DNA of 64,000 bases, from positions 226,973 through 290,972 of the forward strand of contig NZ_KE384392.1 in the NCBI RefSeq assembly GCF_000425505.1, in the 5' to 3' direction. Every line of letters starts with the position of its first letter. The stretch's first letter is position 1. Both the position numbers and the translations under genes were made by a program. Shown one piece after another: positions 17,358-25,710 of the stretch. Under the pieces are notes generated by a model. It was given only the letters and a program-made list of their open reading frames with translations, was not told where the DNA came from and did not search any database. Source of the DNA: Flavobacterium frigidarium DSM 17623. Its GTDB lineage: Bacteria; Bacteroidota; Bacteroidia; Flavobacteriales; Flavobacteriaceae.

Positions 17358-17546
17358 ACTGTTTCTTTCTTTCCTAATTATTTAGTGGAAGCTTTAAAGA
17401 ATTGATACCTAAAGAAAATGCTAACTTTTTGATTCTATTGAAATTTAAGTAATAGCAATTACTTGTAAATAAAACCACCAATGTTTTTATCACTATTTAA
17501 CTGAGAAGAGAACGTTAAAATAGGTAGTAAAGCCATCTGAAAGCTG

Positions 17547-17554
17547 TAATTTTG
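17547..17554 (+). promoter_or_regulatory. -7 promoter box of the ABM gene
   Basis: TAATTTTG fits TAnnTTTG and lies 22 bases before the ATG at 17576. A -33 box is not obvious. Confidence 0.5.
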
Positions 17555-17575
17555 GTATAATAAAACAAACAAATC

Positions 17576-17866
17576 ATGAGTACAATAACAGTTGTGGCTA
17601 AAATTGTAGCCAAAGAAGAAAATAGAGCATTCGTTAAAGAGGAATTACTAAAATTAGTTACTGGAAGCCGTACAGAAGCTGGTTGTGTAAACTATAACTG
17701 CCTTCAAGACAACGAAGATGCCAATACTTTTATAATGTATGAAAATTGGAAAGATGCAGAGGCGCTTACTTTACATGCTGAAACGCCACATTACGTAGGA
17801 TTTAAAAAAGCAGTTCAAGAAAGTCTAGCTGAATTATCATTAAATAAAATGACAACAATTTCTTAG
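17576..17866 (+). CDS. ABM-domain (putative quinol monooxygenase, YgiN-like) protein
   Basis: This 96-residue protein is one antibiotic-biosynthesis-monooxygenase domain, a ferredoxin-like fold that usually dimerises. Motifs are ITVVAKIVAKEENRAFVKEEL, SRTEAGCVNYNC, the FIMYENWKDAEAL strand and HAETPHYVGF. Relatives include YgiN quinol monooxygenase and other cofactor-free oxygenases acting on quinones or polyketides. The target is not visible here. It has its own promoter box and a terminator 50 bases after the stop, so it is monocistronic. Confidence 0.9.
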   Translation: MSTITVVAKIVAKEENRAFVKEELLKLVTGSRTEAGCVNYNCLQDNEDANTFIMYENWKDAEALTLHAETPHYVGFKKAVQESLAELSLNKMTTIS

Positions 17867-17916
17867 AGCTATTACGGTCTTAAACTAGACTTAAATGGTT
17901 TCTGTCTTAATATAGA

Positions 17917-17943
17917 AAAGTCGCTGCAAAGCGGCTTTTTTTT
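17917..17943 (+). terminator. Intrinsic terminator of the ABM gene
   Basis: AAAGTCGC pairs with GCGGCTTT (one G-U pair) around loop TGCAAA and is followed by a run of T residues to 17943. Confidence 0.85.
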
Positions 17944-18383
17944 GTCCAATTTAATCGAAATGAAATTATTGCAATTTTTCAAATGCTTTTATATTTTCGA
18001 AAATAAACAGATAGAGTCAATTTGTTTTATGATCTGCGCTATGTTTGAATTTGAAATATTATTTTTTTTTCGAACAATGCTCTAATGCTTTACATATTAA
18101 AGTAAATACAGTTTTTTCAAATTCTTTTAATTTTGACTTATGACTTATTTTATCAAGGTTTTATTTGGCCTTAATTTGCTTTTTTGGAGCGCTACTTTCG
18201 TTTAAAACGATTTAGAAAAATTAATAGATGATTCTTTGTAAGTGTCTAAATCATTAAAGAAAGAAGTGGGATGTCATTCCTTTTAGTATTCGAACCAAAA
18301 CATGAGTTAAATTATTTACCTTGTACTAAATATAGTGCGATGGGAAACCAAGAAAAGATACTATTAAAAAATAGGTGGATAAT
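17944..18383. other. Non-coding stretch before the ArsO-like gene
   Basis: The stretch is AT-rich with T-runs and holds no recognised gene or repeat. One short frame, ATG 18271 to TGA 18386 (38 codons), overlaps the ArsO-like start as ATGA. Its product has no recognisable features, so it is not called as a gene. It may be a leader or chance. Confidence 0.5.
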
Positions 18384-19439
18384 ATGAAACAATATGATGT
18401 CATAATAATTGGAGGAGGGCAAGCAGGAGTATCTGTGGCTTACTTTTTACGAAGAACCAATTTAGAATATCTTATCCTCGATAATCAATCAAAGCCTGGA
18501 GGTTCTTGGTTACAAACCTGGGATAGTTTAAAATTATTTTCTCCTGCTGCTTACAGTTCGTTATCTGGTTGGGCAATGCCACAAAGTGAGGAAGAATATC
18601 CAAGTAAAACAACGTTTATCGATTATCTTACACGGTATGAAAATAGATACAATTTCCCTATTCAAAGAGATACTGTAGTTGATAGTGTTGTCAAAGAAGG
18701 CACTATTTTTAAAATAGATACTTCAAAGGGAACTTTCTATTCAAAAACAGTGGTAAGTGCAACTGGTACCGCAAGAAATCCTTTTATACCAGCGTATCCT
18801 GATAACGAGAAATATATGGGAAAGCAAATCCATTCTCACGCTTACCGTAGTCCAGATATTTTCAAAAATCAAAGAGTCCTTGTTGTAGGTAGCGGAAATT
18901 CAGGAGCACAAATACTCGCAGAAGTATCAAAGCACGCGTTTACAAAATGGGTCACATTACAAGAGCCACATTTTCTAGCTGACGATATTGATGGTCGCTA
19001 TTTATTTGAAGAAGCAAACAATACTTATTTTGGTAAAACAAATAACGTTGCTTCCGAAAAAATCACACTGTCTAGTATTGTTATGGTACAAACAATAAAG
19101 GAGGCTAGAGAAAGAGATGTGTTACATGCAGTAAGACCCTTCAAGTCCTTTTATGAAAAAGGAGTAATTTGGGATAATGGGGATAAGGAGCCATTTGATG
19201 CAGTCATTTGGTGCACTGGATTTAAAGCCAACTTAGATCATTTAAAATCTCTTGCAATTATCAATGACAACCAAATAAAAACCAATCCAGAAAGCACACA
19301 ATCATCTGTGCTACCAAATTTATGGCTCGTTGGTTACGGGAACTGGACCGGTTTTGCTTCGGCTACAATCTATGGAGTAGGTAAAACAGCACGAAAAACG
19401 GTTGAAGAAATTAAAGGCTTCTTTGATATTAATCAATAG
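18384..19439 (+). CDS. ArsO-type flavin-containing monooxygenase
   Basis: This 351-residue FAD/NAD(P)H oxidoreductase has two Rossmann sites: IIIGGGQAG at the N-terminus and VVGSGNSGAQ near the middle. Several stretches match the ArsO family closely: SLSGWAMP, PHFLADDIDGRYLFEEA, KEARERDVLHAVRPF, DAVIWCTGF and GYGNWTGFASATIYGVGKTAR. ArsO genes are usually found in arsenic operons, but no arsR, arsB or arsC is seen here. The ATG at 18384 is preferred over the GTG nine bases upstream because the FAD-binding strand starts right after it. It is followed 46 bases later by a racemase-fold gene on the same strand, probably one transcript. The true substrate is open. Confidence 0.82.
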   Translation: MKQYDVIIIGGGQAGVSVAYFLRRTNLEYLILDNQSKPGGSWLQTWDSLKLFSPAAYSSLSGWAMPQSEEEYPSKTTFIDYLTRYENRYNFPIQRDTVVDSVVKEGTIFKIDTSKGTFYSKTVVSATGTARNPFIPAYPDNEKYMGKQIHSHAYRSPDIFKNQRVLVVGSGNSGAQILAEVSKHAFTKWVTLQEPHFLADDIDGRYLFEEANNTYFGKTNNVASEKITLSSIVMVQTIKEARERDVLHAVRPFKSFYEKGVIWDNGDKEPFDAVIWCTGFKANLDHLKSLAIINDNQIKTNPESTQSSVLPNLWLVGYGNWTGFASATIYGVGKTARKTVEEIKGFFDINQ

Positions 19440-19485
19440 CAAGTATAAAAATTATATTAGACTTAAAAAGTAAATAAAATAAGAG

Positions 19486-20151
19486 ATGAGTAAAAAAAGT
19501 ATTGGATTATTAGGATTGGGCAGTCGTAGCACCTTGTATTACATTGAGCAGTTAAACCGACTTTACAATAAAAAAATGGGCGGCTACAGTACATTTCCTT
19601 TTGTGATGATCAATGCAAATTTTGATGCCATCAATTCCCTTTTACCCAATCCTTCGAATGAATTAGATGCTTTTGTAACAGAATATGTAACCAGACTCGA
19701 GAAACTAGAAATAATTGCGATTCTAATTCCTAATATCACATTGCACGAAACAATCGATAGATTAAAAATTCGTAAAAAGCTACTGCATCCTTTAGTTTTA
19801 ACTACTAAAAAAATAATAGAGCAGGAGTGGAGCACAGTATTTTTATTTGGTTCGCTACATACTATGGAATCTAATTATGTTAGCTCTTACTTAGAAAACA
19901 GGGGTATTATTGTCGAAATCCCATCAAAAGAAGACCGTTTATTTATTGATACTGTTCGAAAGCAAGTCTACGCCAAAACTGAAACTCCAGATTTAATAGT
20001 TAGTTATCATAAGATGCTAGATAAATACACTGAAAAATTCCCTGTAATCCTGGCATGCACAGAGTTGTCCATTTTAAAACCAATTGATAATAATCGCATC
20101 ATAGATATGGTGCAGTTGCAAGTAGAAGAGGCCGTTTTACTTACTAATTAA
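19486..20151 (+). CDS. Aspartate/glutamate racemase family protein lacking one catalytic Cys
   Basis: This 221-residue protein has the Asp/Glu racemase fold: IGLLGLGSRSTLYYIEQLN at the N-terminus, a middle strand ILIPNITLHETID, and CTELSIL near the C-terminus. Active aspartate racemases have two cysteines, one in an (I)PCNTxH-type motif and one in CTE. Here the CTE cysteine is present, but the first motif reads IPNITLH, with Asn in the Cys position. It may be inactive as a racemase, or act as a one-cysteine isomerase or hydrolase. It follows the ArsO-like gene by 46 bases and is probably co-transcribed with it. Confidence 0.82.
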   Translation: MSKKSIGLLGLGSRSTLYYIEQLNRLYNKKMGGYSTFPFVMINANFDAINSLLPNPSNELDAFVTEYVTRLEKLEIIAILIPNITLHETIDRLKIRKKLLHPLVLTTKKIIEQEWSTVFLFGSLHTMESNYVSSYLENRGIIVEIPSKEDRLFIDTVRKQVYAKTETPDLIVSYHKMLDKYTEKFPVILACTELSILKPIDNNRIIDMVQLQVEEAVLLTN

Positions 20152-20278
20152 CTTGCAAGTTTTACTAAGCGAGTGTAGTCATGTCTGGTTTCGTACAGAA
20201 GATATTGTACTATTTGCAACTTGATTTATGTTATAAAACGATCAAAAATTTTTAATCATTTTTTTGAGGACTGCTCTT

Positions 20279-20809
20279 TTATCTCAATTCAATTCGATCA
20301 ATAATGAGTTTGAATTTTTCATTTTTCTTGTTGCCAATTAAAAAAGCTATTTCTTCAAAATATGGATCCGAAAAGTTCCGTTGTTCTAGTGTTCTACCTC
20401 TAAATGCAGGATACATGTTTTTGAGCTGAATTGTTATTTCCTGCCATTCTCCCGAAGTTGAAAAAGGTGCAATGAAGGAATGAGAGTCCGCCGAGTTTGT
20501 TTTTATCCTAAATTGATACTGTTTACCATCAGCTCGAAGTTTAATGACTATGCTGCTGTATCCTTCTGTTTTAACCTTTGGAAAGCGATACCGAACAGAT
20601 GAAAAGCCTCCATTGTTTTCCAAAGAAATAGCGCCTTCAAACACAGCAAAACCATCCGAATTTAAACTGAAATTACCCGAAGATATTCCTCCCATGACAA
20701 CATCATCTACCACTCGCCAATCTTGAATGTTAGATTTTTTAGTAAAATCAAAAAGTAGGAGTGGAGGTAGGGAAGAAAATAAAGTCATCATACAAATTAA
20801 ATTTTTCAT
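20279..20809 (-). CDS. CIA30 family protein
   Basis: This 176-residue protein has an N-terminal signal-like hydrophobic stretch, then a complete CIA30 (complex I intermediate-associated protein 30) beta-sandwich. Motifs are IQDWRVVDDVVMGGISSG, FEGAISLENNGGFSSVRYRF, then the galactose-binding-like strands KQYQFRIKTN and EIAFLIGNKK. In bacteria these proteins are not tied to complex I and their role is unclear; a carbohydrate- or protein-binding function is likely. It is convergent with the racemase gene and lies 57 bases downstream of a small membrane gene on the same strand. Confidence 0.87.
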   Translation of the reverse strand: MKNLICMMTLFSSLPPLLLFDFTKKSNIQDWRVVDDVVMGGISSGNFSLNSDGFAVFEGAISLENNGGFSSVRYRFPKVKTEGYSSIVIKLRADGKQYQFRIKTNSADSHSFIAPFSTSGEWQEITIQLKNMYPAFRGRTLEQRNFSDPYFEEIAFLIGNKKNEKFKLIIDRIELR

Positions 20810-20866
20810 ACTAATTCTTTTTTGATTGGTGAGATATTTAAATGAATTGCAATTAGCTACAATTTT

Positions 20867-21085
20867 TTAAACAATAGGAATTCCTATCCAATGCATTGTA
20901 AGCATTATTACAGCGGTTATTCCAAAACTGCACAGTGTAAGAACACGCCAATAAACAGACCTTCCGTTACCGAATCTCCAAATACGTTCACCAGCATTAT
21001 CTCTGTTGGATTTCAATGTTAATTTCGACAATATGAATGTTGAAACAACAAAAGTAACTATAGCAATCAACCAAAACTTTATCAT
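20867..21085 (-). CDS. Small two-helix membrane protein (72 aa)
   Basis: This 72-residue protein has two hydrophobic segments: residues about 3-21, and about 50-70. Between them is a short polar loop with RIWRFGNGRSVYW. No family is recognised. Its ATG at 21085 is preceded by a spacer with small inverted repeats, like the other minus-strand genes between 21 and 26 kb. It may be the left-most member of that set. Function is unknown. Confidence 0.6.
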   Translation of the reverse strand: MIKFWLIAIVTFVVSTFILSKLTLKSNRDNAGERIWRFGNGRSVYWRVLTLCSFGITAVIMLTMHWIGIPIV

Positions 21086-21119
21086 AATACATGCATTTAA
21101 AATAATAGTAATTTTCGAA

Positions 21120-21170
21120 ATTATGTCTAACTGTTCCCTAAGCTTTTAGCCGCAACGAACACTAGTTGCC
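21120..21170. repeat. Recombination-site-like spacer A
   Basis: Read on the minus strand it contains GGCAACTAGTGTTCGTTGCGGC (small GCAAC/GTTGC hairpin) followed by CAGTTAGACATAAT just before the 72-residue gene. It resembles the other gene-boundary spacers of this region in layout and position. No gene is seen between 21086 and 21426 apart from this and spacer B. Confidence 0.4.
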
Positions 21171-21364
21171 AAATCAAATTTAGCTATTTATTTTTGACTT
21201 CACTACCTTAATTATTCTAAATGATTGTGCATTATGGAAGTTCGTAACTTCTTAATTTTCCGCTTAATAAAAACTTGATGTGAAACGATAATTCCTCTAA
21301 ACTCCAGCTAGCTCAAAATGGCTTTTAGTAATGCTTTTTTATATTATTATCTAGATTCGTAAAT

Positions 21365-21400
21365 GGCACAAAACGCTTGTTAGTACCCTGGCGTTGTGCC
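21365..21400. repeat. Recombination-site-like hairpin B (attC-like)
   Basis: The 36-base element starts GGCACAAAACGC and ends GCGTTGTGCC. The arms pair GGCACAA/TTGTGCC plus CGC/GCG, leaving two unpaired A residues in the left arm. Imperfect short hairpins with extrahelical bases are the design of integron attC sites. It lies 27 bases after the stop of the membrane gene 21427-21984. The adjoining stretch (21200-21364 on the plus strand) also resembles the spacer at 22780-22915. Confidence 0.45.
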
Positions 21401-21426
21401 GACCGTGGTTATTTGTCGTGCTGTTA

Positions 21427-21984
21427 TCAAAATTGCTCTTCGTTTTGTCCGCCAATATTATGTTTCATTTTCTTTCCCATACTGCTCGTCAAATAGCCCG
21501 CAACAGTTTCATCTTTCTTTTGTCCGTCAGATAAATAGTCAATGTTTATTGAACAGTCACCAGTTATGTCAATCCAAACCGTTTCACTTTCTCCACTTTC
21601 TAATTTGTCAATATGTTCACCGCCACAACCAACGATATTTATGTTTGTCAAAGTTGTTTGTGTCGAGTTTGTAAAAGTAATTCTCATTGTGTTGAGCAAA
21701 ATTATAACTATCCAACAGTAAAAAAGCATTACCGGAATATTAAGCAACATAAGTCCGCAAGTCGTAAATAATTTTATTCTATTGTCTTTGTCGTTTTTAG
21801 CTTTTACTAAAATTGAAATTAAAACACCAGCATTTAGCAAACCTGCCAATCCAATAAAACCGTAACCAATGAAAAGTAATTCAAACGAAGAGGTCAGGAA
21901 GTAGAGTCCGAAAATGCCTGTCCCAAGCAAGAATGAAATTAATGCTGTTTGTCGTACGAGTTTTATGTGTCGTTTTGTTGTCAT
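21427..21984 (-). CDS. Hypothetical four-helix membrane protein with C-terminal soluble domain
   Basis: From the ATG at 21984 the protein has 185 residues. There are about four hydrophobic helices in the first 100 residues, then a soluble region beginning RITFTNSTQTTLTNINIVGCGG with GESETVWIDITGDCS, a possible small beta domain outside the membrane. The frame is also open from an ATG at 22008, but those eight extra codons lie within the boundary spacer (GCATAACGG), so the inner ATG is preferred. No family is recognised. It sits in the series of same-strand genes split by recombination-site-like spacers and looks like cassette cargo. Confidence 0.6.
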   Translation of the reverse strand: MTTKRHIKLVRQTALISFLLGTGIFGLYFLTSSFELLFIGYGFIGLAGLLNAGVLISILVKAKNDKDNRIKLFTTCGLMLLNIPVMLFYCWIVIILLNTMRITFTNSTQTTLTNINIVGCGGEHIDKLESGESETVWIDITGDCSINIDYLSDGQKKDETVAGYLTSSMGKKMKHNIGGQNEEQF

Positions 21985-21990
21985 ACGTTT

Positions 21991-22056
21991 GGTGCTACCG
22001 TTATGCATCTCATTAAGCCAGATTCCCAGCTATTGCTTACTAGCTGTTGTGTGCTG
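21991..22056. repeat. Recombination-site-like spacer C
   Basis: On the minus strand it runs from CCAGCACACAACAGCTAG to GAGATGCATAACGGTAGCAC and holds an internal CAGCTA/TAGCTG hairpin. GCATAACGG lies right before the membrane gene, as GCATAAC lies before the next genes upstream. I recall near-identical spacers in other Flavobacterium genomes but cannot verify this here. Confidence 0.45.
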
Positions 22057-22074
22057 GTTATTTTGGGTTTTATT

Positions 22075-22731
22075 CTAATTATATAAATTTGGCTTTATAA
22101 TCCCTTTTTTAGCAAAGTGATCTTCATTCATTTCAAAATGCATTTGGGTCATTTGGTTTAAATAATCTTTTAACGGTTTTAAACCATATTCGCTTCGTCG
22201 TTTGTCAACATTTAAACTGTCAATTAAACCATTTTTGGGTTTTGCTTGTCCGTTCATTCTGTAATCAACTTGAGTTCCAAACATTTGTTTTTCGCCATTA
22301 TTTGAATTAACTCGATCCATTAAATATGCGTAATTATTCGGATTTGCATTTCCTCTTTTAACTGCTTTTTTCATCGATTTCAATATTTTCCTTTGAAATT
22401 CAGGAAACTTGTCACTATGTTGAACAGATAGCCAAAAATCATTGCTTCCACTTTCTCCCAATTCATTAATCCCTAAATATCCTTATTTTTTGAATAAACT
22501 TTCGGTTCTGTTTTTGTTTTTTGTGAAGACACTATCTTTAAATTTCTCCCAGTTTTCATTTGGGTAATTTATGAAGTCACCATTTGGTTTTGGAGCAGCA
22601 GCAATTTGGTCGATTTTATGCATTTCTGTAAATTCTGCTTTCAGATTTTCAGATTCAGTTTTACTTAATTTAGTTGTTGAACAACTAAAAATTAAAAAAG
22701 TAAATATTAAAACTAATTTTTTCATTTCCAA
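22075..22731 (-). pseudogene. DUF6624-like lipoprotein gene interrupted by an in-frame stop
   Basis: Two frames that look separate are one gene. The first (22731 to the stop at 22483) encodes a lipoprotein signal (FLIFSCS lipobox) and continues to ESLFKK. After the TAA the same frame stays open, GYLGINELGESGSN, then FWLSVQHSDKFPEFQRK, NNYAYLMDRV, KQMFGTQ, and ends at 22075. The second part is the DUF6624 core (QHSD, DRV, GTQ). From memory, relatives have an aromatic residue, usually Tyr, where the TAA stands (KKYGYLGI-type), so a single base change would explain it. Either a nonsense mutation or a sequencing error is possible. Function of DUF6624 is unknown. Confidence 0.75.
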
Positions 22732-22779
22732 ATTTAGATTTTTTTTGGCTTTTTTTTTTCGCCATTTTGATTTTACTTA

Positions 22780-22915
22780 CACACAATGTTATGCTACTTT
22801 GAGATGATTGTGGACTTTTGAAAACGAGTACTTTCGGTAGAACGAAAAGTTAATGCGAAATGGTAATTTCACTAAATTCCAGCTATACCAAAACAGCGGT
22901 TGGGCATAGTGATTT
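22780..22915. repeat. Recombination-site-like spacer D
   Basis: On the minus strand it reads CTATGCCCAACCGCTGTTTT, then a TAGCTGGAATTTAGTG block, a CCGAAAGTACTCG block, and ends CACAATCATCTCAAAGTAGC then ATAACATTGTG. The blocks GAGCTAGCTGGA.TTTAG and GCACAATCATTT of the stretch next to hairpin B are similar, so the two spacers share an origin. Confidence 0.5.
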
Positions 22916-22918
22916 TAT

Positions 22919-24691
22919 TTAATTCAATAGCCAATTTATGCAATTTTCTATTTCTTGAAAATGATTGGGAAGCATATTTTGTAAAGTTGTTTGTTCTAAA
23001 GTATTTGTGAAATTTGCCCAGACCATTTCATTTTTGCCTGTAAGGTTTAGATGATTTTCTATTGTTCCATATTTCCAAATCCAAATGTTTTGAACTTGCA
23101 TTTTAGTAAATATGTTTTCTATATTTTGAGTTACAATCGGACTTTGTGCTAAAATTGTAAATCCTTCGGCTGCTGAAATTGAGTTACTAGATTTAGCTGG
23201 CCAACCATCAGTTCCAATAAAAATATTATTTGCTAACGCAATATTTCCAATTTCAGTTAAACAAGCTGTGATATCAGTATCTTCAACTTGTAAATATCCT
23301 TCAGATATTCCATTTTTTAAAGCAAAGTCTAAATCGGCAATAGATTTTGTAGGTAAATCCATTGTAGATAGTACTTGCATTGATTTTTTTATGTTACTTG
23401 AACCATCAAGCTTTACAAGTGCTGTTTTATGATGCAAAATAGTTCTGCCAGAAACTTTCTCAATAATTAAGGGCAATAATTTATTTTCTGTTTTTCCTTC
23501 TACTAAAATTACTTTTTCTGAAAAAAGTATGTTACTAGAATTACTTAATGAATACATCAAAGTTAATTGATGCTGTGCAATTTGTTCAACTGTTGGCACT
23601 GCAGATTTTAATGTAGTTCTTTTAAATGTACCTAATAAACTATTTTTCCTGACTAGTACAGTATTTCCTACGTCTTTTTGAGTAATCATAAAAGGTGAAT
23701 GAGTTGAGAAAATCACTTGATAACCTTGAGTTGATAAAATATTAAGTGATTTTCTTAATATTTCAATTGCTTGAGGATGAAGATAAAGTTCTGGTTCATC
23801 AATTAAAAGCAAAGTTGTTGTTCTGTTTTGCTGGGCAAGTAATTTTAAGTTTGCCAGATGTCTGATTAATGTCATTTGGATTGATCTTTGTGCACCGTGA
23901 CCAAGTGAACTTACGTCTTTCGGATTAGGAAGTAGGTTTTCATAAACTTTTATGGTTCCTTTTCTAAATACCTCTTTTAATTCGGGTGTTGGTATATGAA
24001 CTTTTACCGTAATATCAGGAAAAAAAGCATCTAATTTACCATTAATTTCTTGATCAAAACTCACTAGTTCAGGGGCACGATGAATTCCTTCTGCATCTAA
24101 AATTTGTTTTAATCCTCCCAAAGCTGCATTTACTTGTTCCCCATACTGCAATTCAATTGGTCCAATAATTTCAGCGAGTAATTTACCGATAGTTGAAGTT
24201 GTGCTAGAACGTGAAATATCTTCTTCGGAATTTTCCATAGCACCTATGTGAATTGGTTCAGGAAATAAATCTTTTATCGCATTGTCTATTCCAGCTGGAT
24301 TATTCTGCCAAGTAATTCCATCATTTGGATCAAGCACCATTAACTTAATTTGAGCAACACCTTGTCCTGGAGTTTCTTGAATTCTTTTTATTGTCAGAAT
24401 TTCATTTTGGAGGAATGGTTCAATTCTTGCGCGGTGAGTTTGCTCAATATTATCTAGAATATCAATAGTTATTCCTTCAATTTTAGCTATCATCGTTATC
24501 GGTTGAGTGATGTCGTTAAAACAAGAAGTGCTTAACGAGCTTTTCCTCAAAACCCATTTTATAGCTTCTAATATGTTAGATTTTCCCGCATTGTTGTAGC
24601 CTACAAGTGGAGTAAAGTTTGAAAGTTCAAATTCTTGATTTTTTATTGATTTAAAATTCTTAATATGAATATTACTTATAATATGTCCCAT
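22919..24691 (-). CDS. OLD-family nuclease (AAA ATPase with TOPRIM domain)
   Basis: This 590-residue protein has an SMC/RecF-like ATPase. Walker A GYNNAGKSN is at residues 31-39, a signature segment DVSSLGHGAQRSIQMTL near 255-275, Walker B LLLIDEPELYLHP near 300, and a STHSPF switch. The C-terminal TOPRIM domain shows ILVEGKTENKLLP and a later acidic ADLDF motif. This is the layout of OLD (overcoming lysogenisation defect) proteins, DNA nucleases often found in phage defence, retron and Gabija-like systems. No UvrD-like helicase is adjacent, so it is a lone (class 1-like) OLD rather than Gabija. It is carried between recombination-site-like spacers with composition similar to its neighbours. 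Confidence 0.85.
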   Translation of the reverse strand: MGHIISNIHIKNFKSIKNQEFELSNFTPLVGYNNAGKSNILEAIKWVLRKSSLSTSCFNDITQPITMIAKIEGITIDILDNIEQTHRARIEPFLQNEILTIKRIQETPGQGVAQIKLMVLDPNDGITWQNNPAGIDNAIKDLFPEPIHIGAMENSEEDISRSSTTSTIGKLLAEIIGPIELQYGEQVNAALGGLKQILDAEGIHRAPELVSFDQEINGKLDAFFPDITVKVHIPTPELKEVFRKGTIKVYENLLPNPKDVSSLGHGAQRSIQMTLIRHLANLKLLAQQNRTTTLLLIDEPELYLHPQAIEILRKSLNILSTQGYQVIFSTHSPFMITQKDVGNTVLVRKNSLLGTFKRTTLKSAVPTVEQIAQHQLTLMYSLSNSSNILFSEKVILVEGKTENKLLPLIIEKVSGRTILHHKTALVKLDGSSNIKKSMQVLSTMDLPTKSIADLDFALKNGISEGYLQVEDTDITACLTEIGNIALANNIFIGTDGWPAKSSNSISAAEGFTILAQSPIVTQNIENIFTKMQVQNIWIWKYGTIENHLNLTGKNEMVWANFTNTLEQTTLQNMLPNHFQEIENCINWLLN

Positions 24692-24699
24692 TCTTCTGT

Positions 24700-24858
24700 G
24701 TGTTGCGGTAAATTGTGCCTAACGTTATGCCACTTAGCGATGTGGCGGATAAAAAAAGCCTAAACTTTCGGTTAAACACAGGCCTCTTTTAAATTTACTT
24801 ACTTTCGTTTTAGCGATTAAACCGCTATTATTTTTATACATTGTTGCCAGTAGTATTT
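24700..24858. repeat. Recombination-site-like spacer E
   Basis: On the minus strand it goes from TACTGGCAACAATG, through CGGTTTAATCGCTAAAACG and ACCGAAAGTTTAGG blocks, to CCGCCACATCGCTAAGTGGC (hairpin GCCAC/GTGGC) and ATAACGTTAGGCAC just before the OLD gene. AACGTTAGGC fits the core-site rule GTTRRRY of integron recombination sites. Confidence 0.5.
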
Positions 24859-25710
24859 TTAATAATAAACTTTAATTTTATTTGGTACTTTATAAAACTG
24901 TAAAAATTTTCTAATTCTTACAGACGTTTTGGTTCCGTTTATATAAGTTTTCTCCCAAACATTCAATTTTTTAATAATCGCTAAAATATCTTTTTCAAAA
25001 TTTGTTTTAGGTTTTCTGATCTCAATATTTTTCGGTTTATTAAGATTGTAAATTGAATCAACGATTTCATTGTTTTCAGTCCTCTCATGTTCTTTAGAAC
25101 TTAAATTCGCAGAAATTAGATTTCCATTTTTGTCAATGTCAACTACAATATCGACTCTATTTTCTTCGTATTCTTCTCCATAATTTTTATCCCTATAAAT
25201 CCTTAATATAGAGTCTAAATCGGCTTTTGGTTTTGCATTGGTAAAATGACCTTCCAAGTTTGTGAATGTGTATTTATCAATTTTAAAGTTATTTGCATTA
25301 TTTAATACTTTTTGCTCACTTATGCAAATAGCTCCATTATCAATAGGTTTTGAGTTAGAACAATAGTAACCAAAAGACAATTTGTCTTTCCAATGATAAG
25401 CATACACAAGCCATTTTTCGTTCTTATTTATATACCAGTCACAAGATGTCCATTCACCAGTATATTTTGCTTCAGACTTAAACTTAAATTCTAATGTTTT
25501 TGGATAGTCACTTTTTTTATAGTGTTTTGTAATATCAAAAGTTACAGTAAAAGTCAGAGAATCTTTTGCATAAACTTTAGAAATTACTTTACCTTCAAAA
25601 ACATATTTTGAAGATATAAATTCAACAATTGGTTTTGGACTTTCACAATCGCAGGCAATCGTTTTAAAAAACGAAAATATACAAAGCACTAAAAATATTG
25701 TTTTTTTCAT
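24859..25710 (-). CDS. Secreted hypothetical protein, NTR/TIMP-like start
   Basis: The ATG at 25710 begins a good signal peptide (MKKTIFLVLCIFSFF), giving about 283 residues. The ORF can be extended to 25797, but those 29 residues fall inside another boundary spacer and have no signal-like character. The mature part starts CDCESPKP and has VFEGKV, CDWYINKNEKWLVYAY and YYCSNSKPI, a Cys pattern resembling netrin/TIMP-like domains. A C-terminal part (DIVVDIDKNGNLISANL) recalls TonB C-terminal-type modules. It is probably periplasmic or surface-exposed. Function is unknown. It is the right-most gene of the cassette-like series. Confidence 0.65.
   Translation of the reverse strand: MKKTIFLVLCIFSFFKTIACDCESPKPIVEFISSKYVFEGKVISKVYAKDSLTFTVTFDITKHYKKSDYPKTLEFKFKSEAKYTGEWTSCDWYINKNEKWLVYAYHWKDKLSFGYYCSNSKPIDNGAICISEQKVLNNANNFKIDKYTFTNLEGHFTNAKPKADLDSILRIYRDKNYGEEYEENRVDIVVDIDKNGNLISANLSSKEHERTENNEIVDSIYNLNKPKNIEIRKPKTNFEKDILAIIKKLNVWEKTYINGTKTSVRIRKFLQFYKVPNKIKVYY

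Noticed and set aside
18271-18386. A 38-codon frame overlapping the ArsO-like start by ATGA
   Set aside because: The product has no signal, helix or motif, and the promoter match nearby is poor; chance is as likely as a leader peptide.
21985-22008. Upstream ATG of the membrane protein at 21427-21984
   Set aside because: The extra codons are the GCATAACGG spacer sequence itself.
22919-24691. Gabija GajA
   Set aside because: No GajB-like helicase gene is next to it, so only the OLD family level is supported.
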